Shown here piece by piece: positions 29,371 through 38,925 of a stretch of 64,000 nucleotides of DNA (position 1 is the stretch's first letter; every line of letters begins with the position of its first letter). This DNA comes from Pseudomonadota bacterium (GTDB lineage Bacteria > Pseudomonadota > Gammaproteobacteria > Steroidobacterales > Steroidobacteraceae). A model generated the notes under the pieces. The model did not search any database. It was not told the DNA's origin and worked only from the letters and a program-made list of their open reading frames with translations. The stretch is from the NCBI GenBank assembly GCA_023457495.1, contig JAEWLQ010000098.1:1-64000 (forward strand). The letters run 5' to 3'. A program made the position numbers and the translations under genes.

Positions 29371-29991
29371 ATGCCTCGTTCGAAGAGCAGTAATCAGTGG
29401 CTCCAGCGTCACGTCACGGATCCTTTCGTGAAAAAAGCGCAGGTCGACGGCTATCGCTCGCGCTCTGCGTACAAGCTCGTCGAGCTCAATGAGAAGGACC
29501 GGCTGATCCGGCCCGGCATGCGGATCATGGACCTCGGCTCGGCGCCGGGCGGCTGGTCGCAGGTGGCGGGAAAACTCGTCGGCGCCAAGGGCCGCGTGCT
29601 GGCGACCGACATCCTGCCCATGGCCTCGCTCGCCAACGTGGATTTCATCCAGGGTGATTTCACCGAAGACGCCACCGTCGAGAAGCTGCTCGAGTGGTTA
29701 GGCGGCGGCAAGTTCGATCTCATCGTGTCGGACATCGCGCCCAACATCACCGGCATCGATTCGGCCGACCAGGCATCGTCGATGTATTTCCTCGAGCTCG
29801 CGCTCGACACCGTGCGCAAGACGCTCAAACCTGGCGCGACCTTCGTGGCCAAGATGTTCCAGGGCGCGGGATCGGACCAGTACCTGAAGGACCTTCGCAC
29901 CTCGTTCGAGAAGGTGCTCATCCGCAAGCCGGCCGCGTCACGCAAGGAGTCGCGCGAGGTCTACATCGTGGCGAAAGGGTTCAAGGGCTAG
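29371..29991 (+). CDS. rlmE: 23S rRNA (uridine-2552-2'-O)-methyltransferase RlmE
   Basis: It methylates U2552 in the peptidyl-transferase A loop, a late step of 50S assembly. 206 residues; the catalytic K-D-K-E set is visible as Lys35, Asp121, Lys161 and Glu196 (each three lower than in E. coli), and the SAM motif is MDLGSAPGGWSQVA. In E. coli rlmE lies between yhbY and ftsH; here it is about 24 kb away next to a flavoprotein gene. TAGAAT at 29356-29361 is a likely -10, so the mRNA may have almost no leader. Confidence 0.97.
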   Translation: MPRSKSSNQWLQRHVTDPFVKKAQVDGYRSRSAYKLVELNEKDRLIRPGMRIMDLGSAPGGWSQVAGKLVGAKGRVLATDILPMASLANVDFIQGDFTEDATVEKLLEWLGGGKFDLIVSDIAPNITGIDSADQASSMYFLELALDTVRKTLKPGATFVAKMFQGAGSDQYLKDLRTSFEKVLIRKPAASRKESREVYIVAKGFKG

Positions 29992-30017
29992 TATCGGGAG
30001 CCTCACAGGAGATCGAC

Positions 30018-30380
30018 ATGAAATATCTCGCATTGGCAGCGGCCGCATTGCTGAGCTTCAATGTCTTCGCGCACCACGGCTGGTCCTGGGCCGAGGAGGA
30101 TCAGACCGAGCTCAGCGGGACGATCGAATCCATTTCGATGTCACCGCCCCACCCGACGCTCAAGGTGAAGGCCGCGGACGGCGTCTGGCAGGTGGACCTG
30201 GGCAACCCGAATCAGACCGCGCGCTCGGGCTTCACGGCCGAGTCCGCCAAGGTGGGCGATCCCATCGTCGTGCTCGGCAATCGCTCGCTCGAGAAGGACA
30301 AGAAACACATGAAGGCGGTGCGCATCACCGTGGGCGAGCGCAAGTTCGACATGTATCCCGAGCGCATCAAGGAGAACTGA
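30018..30380 (+). CDS. Small exported protein, DUF6152-like
   Basis: A 120-residue protein with a signal peptide (cleavage near VFA/HH) and a single compact beta domain: HHGWSWAEE, then GTIESISMSPPHPTLKVKAADG and GDPIVVLGNRS. I recognise it as the DUF6152 type, periplasmic proteins of unknown role, often next to the membrane protein found here. The N-terminal His pair after cleavage could bind a metal such as copper; this is inference. AGGAG lies 7 bp before the ATG. Confidence 0.8.
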   Translation: MKYLALAAAALLSFNVFAHHGWSWAEEDQTELSGTIESISMSPPHPTLKVKAADGVWQVDLGNPNQTARSGFTAESAKVGDPIVVLGNRSLEKDKKHMKAVRITVGERKFDMYPERIKEN

Positions 30381-30390
30381 GCGCGCACCG

Positions 30391-30843
30391 GTGCTCGAAG
30401 CCCTGGGCGCTTGGCCGGGCGCGGTCTGGCTGCAGCAGTCGGCGACCGCCTATCTGTTCGTCAATGCGGCGCACATCCTCGGGATCGGCATCCTGCTCGG
30501 CTCGATCCTGCCGCTGGATCTGCGGATGCTCGGGCTGTTCCGGCGATATCCGGTCGAAGTACTCGGCCCTTTTCTCACGCGGAGCGCCGCCGCTGGACTG
30601 GCGCTCGCTATCGCGACCGGCTTCTGGCTGTTTTCGGTGAAGCCCGACGAATATCTCGCGAACGATGCGTTCCGATGGAAGCTGGTCCTGCTGGCAATTG
30701 CGTTGATCAACGTGGTGTATCAGCACCGCGTGACGAACACCCGAGAATGGAAAGTCGCGCCCGCGACGCGCGTGGCCGCGTCGCTCTCCTTGTGCCTGTG
30801 GTTAGCCGTGCTGGTCGCGGGAAGGTGGATAGGCTTTCTCTGA
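30391..30843 (+). CDS. Four-helix membrane protein (DUF6644/CopD-like)
   Basis: A 150-residue inner-membrane protein with four hydrophobic helices (about residues 20-42, 62-82, 92-110, 128-148). It is similar in layout to the CopD/DUF2214-like groups. GTG start 10 bp after the preceding exported-protein gene. His residues at the first helix (NAAHILGIG) and at RVTNT suggest possible haem or metal binding. Function unknown; pairing with a DUF6152 protein suggests a periplasmic metal or redox role. Confidence 0.7.
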   Translation: MLEALGAWPGAVWLQQSATAYLFVNAAHILGIGILLGSILPLDLRMLGLFRRYPVEVLGPFLTRSAAAGLALAIATGFWLFSVKPDEYLANDAFRWKLVLLAIALINVVYQHRVTNTREWKVAPATRVAASLSLCLWLAVLVAGRWIGFL

Positions 30844-30855
30844 CCGCGGTTCCCA

Positions 30856-31614
30856 TCAGCTGGGCGGTCGGCCTGGACCATGCCACAGGGCGAATGTGAC
30901 CTTGTACTCGATGCAGGATTCCGGGAGCGCGACACCGTTTTCAGTGCCTGCCGCATATCGCGCGTCGCTCGCGACCCTGATCGCGGCCGCGTCGAGCTCA
31001 GGAAAACCGGATGACTTCGTGACCTCCGGCTTGCGCAACTTCTTTCCGGAGGAGTCGACACAGACACGCACGGTTGGCGCGCCCTGCTCGTTCCGGCGGA
31101 TCGAAAGCGGCGGGTAGTAGTCGAATACTTTCGCGCTCCGCGTGATCCTCGCCTCGCTCTCGGGCGGTGGAGACCTGGATGCGTCCGAACTTGCGAGCTC
31201 GCCCGTGAAGTTACACGCCGCCTCGAGCATCTGCTCGTCGAGAGTTCCCTCTCCTGGTCGGTGGAAGGTCAGATTGTCCTGTTGGAAGTTGCCCCCCTCT
31301 TTGTCGTCGGAGCCGCGCCACGAATACCGCAAGACCGCGCCCGTTCGAGCCAGGCAGTTGAAAAACCGCTGCGACTTTTCAGAACGAAAAGTCCGGAAGT
31401 CGGCGGGCACCGCGCTCAGATACTCATCGGGAACAGGTTGGTCGCTCGAGTAGACGGACTTGAACCATGCCCCGCGATATCCCTTCACTTCCACGACACC
31501 CGCGGCATCGAAAAGCAGGACGCCGCCGTTCGAATCCAGTTTGGCGATTTGCTGCCAGTCCTCGGCGCTGGCAACCGAGGCCACGAGCCAAAGTACGATC
31601 GAAACGTAGCGCAT
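30856..31614 (-). CDS. Exported protein with adhesin-E-like and TonB C-terminal domains
   Basis: A 252-residue protein with a signal peptide (cleavage near ASA/ED) and no membrane anchor. Residues about 20-110 resemble the surface-adhesin protein E fold (WQQIAKLDSNGGVLLFD and WFKSVYS). Residues about 165-247 look like a TonB C-terminal domain (PTVRVCVDSSGKKLRKPEVTKSSGFPELDAAAI). Unlike a true TonB it lacks the N-terminal helix and Pro-rich spacer, so it is probably not an energy transducer. AGGAGG precedes the ATG. The stop lies 12 bp from the convergent gene. Confidence 0.75.
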   Translation of the reverse strand: MRYVSIVLWLVASVASAEDWQQIAKLDSNGGVLLFDAAGVVEVKGYRGAWFKSVYSSDQPVPDEYLSAVPADFRTFRSEKSQRFFNCLARTGAVLRYSWRGSDDKEGGNFQQDNLTFHRPGEGTLDEQMLEAACNFTGELASSDASRSPPPESEARITRSAKVFDYYPPLSIRRNEQGAPTVRVCVDSSGKKLRKPEVTKSSGFPELDAAAIRVASDARYAAGTENGVALPESCIEYKVTFALWHGPGRPPS

Positions 31615-31715
31615 GCCAGCCTCCTGAATCGCAGTACCGGGTACATGCTACGGGAGAGGCGATGACTGTGCGCGGAGGAAGTAGATCGGCGAAAGACCCG
31701 GAGCAACGGGCAGAA

Positions 31716-31732
31716 GAATTGGTAGCGGGGGC
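31716..31732 (+). repeat. Partial copy of tRNA-fMet 3' end (putative attR)
   Basis: TTGGTAGCGGGGGC is identical to the 3' end of the tRNA-fMet gene including its CCA, and the flanking bases CAxAAGAx also match. It lies exactly 1600 bp from the tRNA copy in the same orientation. No rest of a tRNA is present. The layout is that of an integration site duplicated by insertion into the tRNA 3' end. Confidence 0.65.
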
Positions 31733-31779
31733 CGCTAACTCAGCGATTTCTCACCCGGCACCAACCTCCGCGCAACGTG

Positions 31780-32796
31780 TCAGCCGGTCTGTCGATGTTG
31801 CCGCGTGTCCGCCAGGGGGTCGCGTCGCTGCCTTAACGCGCCGATCAGACTCGTGGGAATATATGTCTTGACCAGCATGATGGCCGCACGCCTGCTGAAG
31901 TGAAAACGCATGGATCGCCTGAGCCAGCTTCGCGCCACTCTGCCGTTTCCGTTCACAGACCATTCCTGATATGCCACATCCTTGCAGCGCTGCGACGCAC
32001 GGCGACAGGCATGAGCGCGTTGCGAATCGGTGAGCGTAGGGTCCGTCAGCAGCGCGGCGAGAACCGCCACGTCTGAAGATGACGTGGTGATCTGATTGCC
32101 GCTCACGTTGGCCCCGTGACGGCTCTTTCGGACGAGGGCTTTGTCGATATATGCCACAGCCGTTTTGCGACTGGCCCGCAGGCCGAAGCACCAGTCGAGG
32201 GAAATTCGCATCAATGGGTGCGACGCGCAGTAGCCATTGATCGACTCGAACAACGAACGACGCATCATCGTGACCGGCGGAAAGAGAACCTGGCCCTGCA
32301 CCAGCAAATCGAAAAACGATCCGTGAGGAAACACGTGCACAGCTGAAGTGGCTGTCGCGGCGACGTTTCGATCGATCCAAGGTGTGACTGAAGACTTGCG
32401 AATGACCTTCTTTTCGACGACGAAATCTTCATCGAAGTCGCAGTAGACCAGACCGACCTCAGGATGCCGATCGAGTACGCCCGCCATCTCTTCCAAATAG
32501 GACGGACCCCACTCATCGTCGCAGTCATACGGAGCCAGAAACTCGCCAACGCTATTGGCGCATGCGAGGTCGCGCGCCTGTTCAGGCCCGCGGTTGTATT
32601 GCCGGATGACAGTGCCTGCCAGTCCATGAGTCTTCAGCAATCGCATGCCATCTTCGTACGAGCCATCGCGAGAACCATCGTCGACCATGACGACCTCGAA
32701 ATCGCGCCGGGTCTGCTTCGCGAGATTTCTGAACGCTCGTTCCAGGAATTGGGTGCCGTTGTAAACCGGCATGCAAATGCTGATCTTGATGCTCAT
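31780..32796 (-). CDS. Family 2 glycosyltransferase, islet cargo
   Basis: A 338-residue GT-A glycosyltransferase. The nucleotide-sugar site is ISICMPVYNG...VVMVDDGSRDGS and the metal-binding DxD-like motif YDCDDEWG. The catalytic domain covers about residues 1-230. The C-terminal part is basic and Ser/Arg-rich with no membrane helix. Likely role: adding a sugar to surface polysaccharide or a protein; acceptor unknown. It is visibly less G+C-rich than its neighbours and has no partner genes. It lies between two copies of the tRNA-fMet 3' end and is probably acquired. Confidence 0.88.
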   Translation of the reverse strand: MSIKISICMPVYNGTQFLERAFRNLAKQTRRDFEVVMVDDGSRDGSYEDGMRLLKTHGLAGTVIRQYNRGPEQARDLACANSVGEFLAPYDCDDEWGPSYLEEMAGVLDRHPEVGLVYCDFDEDFVVEKKVIRKSSVTPWIDRNVAATATSAVHVFPHGSFFDLLVQGQVLFPPVTMMRRSLFESINGYCASHPLMRISLDWCFGLRASRKTAVAYIDKALVRKSRHGANVSGNQITTSSSDVAVLAALLTDPTLTDSQRAHACRRASQRCKDVAYQEWSVNGNGRVARSWLRRSMRFHFSRRAAIMLVKTYIPTSLIGALRQRRDPLADTRQHRQTG

Positions 32797-32928
32797 GGCA
32801 CCAACCTTCGTGACATTCGCGAACCGCTGCCAGAGTCTTCCGGCGCGCTGGAAGTTGCAACGAGCAACAGTTCACAAACAACCTGAGAGGAAGATCGGGG
32901 CATCCCTGAGGCCGGCACGGGCCCGCGT

Positions 32929-32944
32929 GAATTGGTCGCGGGGG
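32929..32944 (+). repeat. Internal imperfect copy of the tRNA-fMet 3' end
   Basis: GAATTGGTCGCGGGGG matches the copy at 31716 in 15 of 16 positions and has the same orientation. It divides the islet into a 1.2-kb part with the glycosyltransferase and a 0.4-kb part next to the tRNA. Confidence 0.5.
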
Positions 32945-33274
32945 AGCGCTTACGTACGATCATTGACCCGGGGTGACCCCTAGATCGAAACCCTGTGATT
33001 GCAGTGAGGGCAATTCCAGTTGAACGGTTGAATCGCCATTTTGCATCGCCTCGATTCGTAGTTAGACGCTCACCGCTTGTCACTGCCGCGGGCGTTTCCT
33101 GGGTAGAGGCCGAGGACGGCCGAGGAGGAACTAGCTACCCTGAGAGGCATCGCCAATGCGCCCACGGAGGCACAGGAGAAAGCCTAGTCCAGAGCTACCG
33201 GATCAAAAGGATTCAGGAGGTCCGGGCGGCCGTGGTGGAGCTGGTAGGTGGCAGGATCCCGATTGGGCCCGACG

Positions 33275-33303
33275 CTCAAGGCCGCCCAGTGGCGGTGCTT
33301 GAG
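33275..33303 (-). terminator. Possible tRNA-fMet terminator hairpin
   Basis: CTCAAG-G-CCGCC pairs with GGCGG-TG-CTTGAG around a CAGT loop, beginning 17 bp past the tRNA 3' end on the minus strand. No T run follows, so the call is weak. Confidence 0.4.
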
Positions 33304-33315
33304 GCCGGTACACAA

Positions 33316-33332
33316 GAGTTGGTAGCGGGGGC
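33316..33332 (+). repeat. tRNA-side att-like copy (putative attL)
   Basis: GAGTTGGTAGCGGGGGC covers the last bases of tRNA-fMet, its CCA and four flanking bases. It is the reference copy for the repeats at 31716 and 32929. Confidence 0.55.
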
Positions 33333-33396
33333 AGGATTTGAACCTGCGACCTTCGGGTTATGAGCCCGACGAGCTGCCAGACTGCTCCACCCCGCA
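33320..33396 (-). tRNA. Initiator tRNA-fMet (CAT)
   Basis: A 77-nt cloverleaf with encoded CCA. The anticodon loop CTCATAA is closed by three G:C pairs (GGG/CCC), the mark of an initiator tRNA. The D arm AGCAGTCTGGCAGCTCGT and the rest match bacterial tRNA-fMet. The first acceptor pair is unformed as required, but here it is T1 opposite T72 rather than the common C1-A72. It plays the part of E. coli metY, which precedes rimP-nusA-infB there; here about 9 kb separates it from rimP. Confidence 0.97.
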
Positions 33397-33423
33397 ACCG
33401 GTCCCCTCGAACGAGGGGCGCGC

Positions 33424-33452
33424 ATTCTGTTCGATGCGCGCGCGGTTTGCAA
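33424..33452 (-). promoter_or_regulatory. Putative promoter of tRNA-fMet
   Basis: TTGCAA (33447-33452) and CAGAAT (33424-33429) on the minus strand are spaced by exactly 17 bp, each with 4 of 6 consensus matches. A G+C-rich discriminator follows, typical of stable-RNA promoters. It lies between nuoN and the tRNA. Confidence 0.5.
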
Positions 33453-33476
33453 ACTCCTTGTTGACCCTGCCTGCCT

Positions 33477-34937
33477 TTAACCAATAACCCGCGCGCAGAG
33501 CTGGATCAGCACGTCCGGCAGGATTCCAAGCGCCAGGACGGCGAGTCCGTTGAGCGCGAGCACCCCGCGAACCGCCACCCCGCTCGACCGGCCCACCGGC
33601 AGCTCGCCCGGCGGATCGAAGAACATGACCTTGACGATACGCAGGTAATAAAACGCGCCCACCACGGAAACGACCACGGCGATGAGGATCAGCCACAGGT
33701 GATTCGTGAACCACAGCGCCTGCAGGATGTTGAACTTCGCCCAGAAGCCGATGAACGGCGGAATGCCGGCGGTCGAGAACATCAGCGCCATCATCGTGTA
33801 CGCCAGCAGCGGATCGCGCTTGGACAGGCCCTTGAAATGGTCGATCTCCTCGGCCTCGAATCCCGCACGACTCGCGAGCACCAGCACGCCGAATGAACCG
33901 AGGGTCATGATCACGTAGGCAATCGTGTAGTACAGCGACGCTTCGTAACCCTCCGCGGTGCCGGTGACGAAGCCGAGCAGGATGAAACCGACGTTGCCGA
34001 TGGCGGAGTACGCGAGCAGTCGCTTGAGATTCGTCTGCGCGATCGCGATGACGTTGCCGAAGACCATCGACAACACCGCGAGCGGCGCCAGCATGTCCTG
34101 CCACGTGGCGCCGACGCTGCCCATGCCGTGCGCGAGCAGGCGGAACGCCAGCGCGAAATACGCGATCTTGGGCGCCGTCGAGACGAACAGCGTCACGCCG
34201 GTCGGCGCGCCCTGGTACACGTCGGGCACCCACATGTGAAACGGCACCGCGCCGAACTTGAACGCGACCGCCACGACCAGGAACACCAGTCCGAGGACCA
34301 CGCCGACGCTTGGATCCCCGGCCGCCTTCACGACGAGTTCATCGAGCAGCAGTGTTCCGGTCAGGCCGTAGACCAGCGACATGCCGTACAACAACATGCC
34401 CGACGCGATCGCGCCGAGCACGAAGTACTTCATCGCGGACTCGGCCGCGATGCCGGAGGTGCGATCGAACGCGACCATGGCGTACAGCGACAGCGCCAGC
34501 AGCTCGACGCCGATGTACACGGTCAGCAGGCTGTTCGCCGACACCATGACGAAGATGCCGAGCAGCGCCGTCAGCGCGAGCACGTAGTACTCCCCGCGCA
34601 TCATGCCGCGCCGCTCGAGGTACTCACGCGAATACAGCAATGCGACGGCAATGGTGGTGAAGCCGAATAGTTTGAGCACCACGGCGAGCGGATCCGCCAC
34701 GTAGCTCCCGCTGAACAATGTCACACGGCCGGTGACGTTCGCGAACTGCGCCGTCAGGAACGCGCCGAGCACCAGGATCACCAGCGTCAGCGTGGGAGCG
34801 AGGCCGCGGCGCTTGTCGCCGAAGAACACGTCCGCGAGCAGCAGCACGCAGATCGCGGCCGTGAGATAGATCTCCGGCAGCGCGGGTTGCAGGCTCGCCC
34901 AGGTGAACGGAGCTTCCATTGGTTGAACTGGGGTCAT
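33477..34937 (-). CDS. nuoN: NADH-quinone oxidoreductase subunit N
   Basis: An antiporter-like proton-pumping subunit of complex I with about 14 membrane helices. 486 residues; the conserved Lys-bearing helices and the HMWVPDVYQGAPT motif are present. The ATG at 34937 overlaps the nuoM stop (ATGA); a longer reading upstream would lie within nuoM. Last gene of the nuo operon. Confidence 0.97.
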   Translation of the reverse strand: MTPVQPMEAPFTWASLQPALPEIYLTAAICVLLLADVFFGDKRRGLAPTLTLVILVLGAFLTAQFANVTGRVTLFSGSYVADPLAVVLKLFGFTTIAVALLYSREYLERRGMMRGEYYVLALTALLGIFVMVSANSLLTVYIGVELLALSLYAMVAFDRTSGIAAESAMKYFVLGAIASGMLLYGMSLVYGLTGTLLLDELVVKAAGDPSVGVVLGLVFLVVAVAFKFGAVPFHMWVPDVYQGAPTGVTLFVSTAPKIAYFALAFRLLAHGMGSVGATWQDMLAPLAVLSMVFGNVIAIAQTNLKRLLAYSAIGNVGFILLGFVTGTAEGYEASLYYTIAYVIMTLGSFGVLVLASRAGFEAEEIDHFKGLSKRDPLLAYTMMALMFSTAGIPPFIGFWAKFNILQALWFTNHLWLILIAVVVSVVGAFYYLRIVKVMFFDPPGELPVGRSSGVAVRGVLALNGLAVLALGILPDVLIQLCARVIG

Positions 34938-36451
34938 AACGGCAACTTGCTCGCGGAAATCTGCTGGACGAGATTCTGGACGGTGGACTGCATGACTTCG
35001 AGCAATGGCGCGGGCCACACACCCACCACGAGCACGGCGACCGCCAGCATCCCGAGGATGATGAACTCACGCGCGTTGAGATCGGTGAGCTCGGCGACGT
35101 GATGATTGGTGACTTCGCCGAAGATCACGCGCTTCACCAGCCACAGCGTGTACGCGGCGCCGAGAATCAGCGTGAGGCCGGCGAGGAAGGCGTACCAGAA
35201 GTTAGCCTTGAACGCGGCGATGATCACGAGGAACTCGCCAACGAAGCCCGAGGTGCCCGGCAGGCCCGCGTTCGCGAGCGCGAACAGCACCATGAACGCG
35301 GCGAACTTCGGCATCGTGTTGATCACGCCGCCATAGGCGCTGATCTCGCGCGAATGCACGCGGTCGTACATCACGCCCACGCACAGGAACAATGCGCCGG
35401 AGATGAGACCGTGCGAGATCATCTGCACCATCGCGCCGTCGATGCCCATGCCGGCGCCCTGCACGTTGCCCGTATTCGCGACGATGTCGTACACCAGGAA
35501 CGAACCCAGCGTGACGAAGCCCATGTGCGCGATGGACGAATACGCGATGAGCTTCTTCATGTCCGTCTGCACGAGTGCGACGAAGCCGATGTAAACCACG
35601 GCGATCAGGGACAGCGTGATCAGCAACACGTCGAGCTCGCGCGACGCGTCCGGGGTGATCGGCAGGCTGAAGCGCAGGAAGCCGTACCCGCCCATCTTCA
35701 GCATGATCGCGGCCAGCACGACGGAGCCGCCGGTGGGCGCCTCGACGTGCGCGTCCGGCAACCACGTGTGCACCGGCACCATCGGGATCTTCACCGCGAA
35801 CGCGGCGAAGAACGCGAGGAAGATCCAGTGCTGCTCGATCATCGTCAGCGGCAGCTTGTGGAACGCGGCGATGCTGTAGTCACCGGTCTTGGTGTACATG
35901 TAGATCAGCGCGACCAGCATGAACACGCTGCCGAGGAACGTGTACAGGAAGAACTTGATGGTCGCGTACACGCGCCGCGGACCGCCCCACACGCCGATGA
36001 TCAGGAACATCGGGATGAGCATCGCTTCCCAGAAGAAGTAGAACAGCAGCGCGTCGGCCGCGGCGAACACGCCGATCATGAGGCCTTCCATGATCAGGAA
36101 CGCGGCGTAGTACTGCGCCGGGCGCGTGTCGATCACCGTCCACGCGGCAATCACCACCGGGATCGTGATGAACGTCGTGAGCAGGATCAGCGGCATCGAG
36201 ATGCCGTCGACGCCGAGGTAGTAAGTCGAGTGGAACGCCGGGATCCAGGGGAGCTGCTCGACGAACTGGAGCGCGGCGGTGCCGGTGTCGAATTCGGTCC
36301 AGAGCGGAATCGACGCGCCGAATGCGACGACGGCCGTGACCAGCGCCACCCAGCGCGCGGCCTTGATGCCCCGATCGCCGAGGAACAGCACGATCAGTCC
36401 GCCCACGATGGGCAGCCAGGTCAGCAGCGATAACAAACCAAATCCCTTCAT
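34934..36451 (-). CDS. nuoM: NADH-quinone oxidoreductase subunit M
   Basis: The second antiporter-like subunit of complex I, 505 residues and about 14 helices. HTWLPDAHVEAPTGGSVVLA and the essential Glu/Lys helices (FFWEAMLIPMFLIIG) are visible. Starts 19 bp after nuoL with a weak GAGAA site. Normal length. Confidence 0.98.
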   Translation of the reverse strand: MKGFGLLSLLTWLPIVGGLIVLFLGDRGIKAARWVALVTAVVAFGASIPLWTEFDTGTAALQFVEQLPWIPAFHSTYYLGVDGISMPLILLTTFITIPVVIAAWTVIDTRPAQYYAAFLIMEGLMIGVFAAADALLFYFFWEAMLIPMFLIIGVWGGPRRVYATIKFFLYTFLGSVFMLVALIYMYTKTGDYSIAAFHKLPLTMIEQHWIFLAFFAAFAVKIPMVPVHTWLPDAHVEAPTGGSVVLAAIMLKMGGYGFLRFSLPITPDASRELDVLLITLSLIAVVYIGFVALVQTDMKKLIAYSSIAHMGFVTLGSFLVYDIVANTGNVQGAGMGIDGAMVQMISHGLISGALFLCVGVMYDRVHSREISAYGGVINTMPKFAAFMVLFALANAGLPGTSGFVGEFLVIIAAFKANFWYAFLAGLTLILGAAYTLWLVKRVIFGEVTNHHVAELTDLNAREFIILGMLAVAVLVVGVWPAPLLEVMQSTVQNLVQQISASKLPL

Positions 36452-36470
36452 GTTTTCTCGTTCTTAATCG

Positions 36471-38615
<2,145 letters not shown>

Positions 38616-38619
38616 TTGC

Positions 38620-38925
38620 TCAGCCCTTCAATGTGCTTACGTCTTCGACGTTGATGGTGCGCCGCTCGCGGAACAGCACGACGAGGATCGCGAGACCGAT
38701 CGCCGATTCGGCCGCCGCGACGGTCAGCACGAAGAACACGAAGATCTGTCCGTTGATGTCGTCGAGGAAGCGCGAGAACGCGACGAAATTGAAGTTCACG
38801 GCGAGCAGCAGCAGCTCGACGCACATCAACAGCAGGATGAGGTTCTTGCGGTTGATGAACATGCCCGCGACCGAGATCGCGAACAGCACGCCGGAGAGGG
38901 TCAGCAGCCAGTTCAGTTCGATCAC
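38620..38925 (-). CDS. nuoK: NADH-quinone oxidoreductase subunit K
   Basis: A 101-residue, three-helix membrane subunit homologous to MrpC. The two membrane Glu residues used in proton transfer are present ([10 protein letters not shown] and [11 protein letters not shown]). GTG start overlapping the nuoJ stop by 4 bp (GTGA). Length is typical. Confidence 0.97.
   Translation of the reverse strand: MIELNWLLTLSGVLFAISVAGMFINRKNLILLLMCVELLLLAVNFNFVAFSRFLDDINGQIFVFFVLTVAAAESAIGLAILVVLFRERRTINVEDVSTLKG

Larger units (their letters stand above)
32797..33315. other. Non-coding stretch of the tRNA-fMet islet
   Basis: About 520 bases with no credible gene: short open frames here lack ribosome sites and family signals. 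It contains the second att-like repeat at 32929-32944 and a hairpin at 33275-33303. Base composition is mixed. No integrase, transposase or terminal inverted repeat was seen. Confidence 0.6.

Noticed and set aside
32995..33363. Plus-strand open frame ending in VAGAGFEPATFGL
   Set aside because: It is the antisense of the tRNA-fMet gene; this peptide is a well-known false-gene signature. No ribosome site or family match.
33405..33420. CCCCTCG/CGAGGGG hairpin between nuoN and tRNA-fMet
   Set aside because: It lies between the tRNA promoter and the tRNA 5' end and has no T run; more likely part of the precursor tRNA leader than a terminator.
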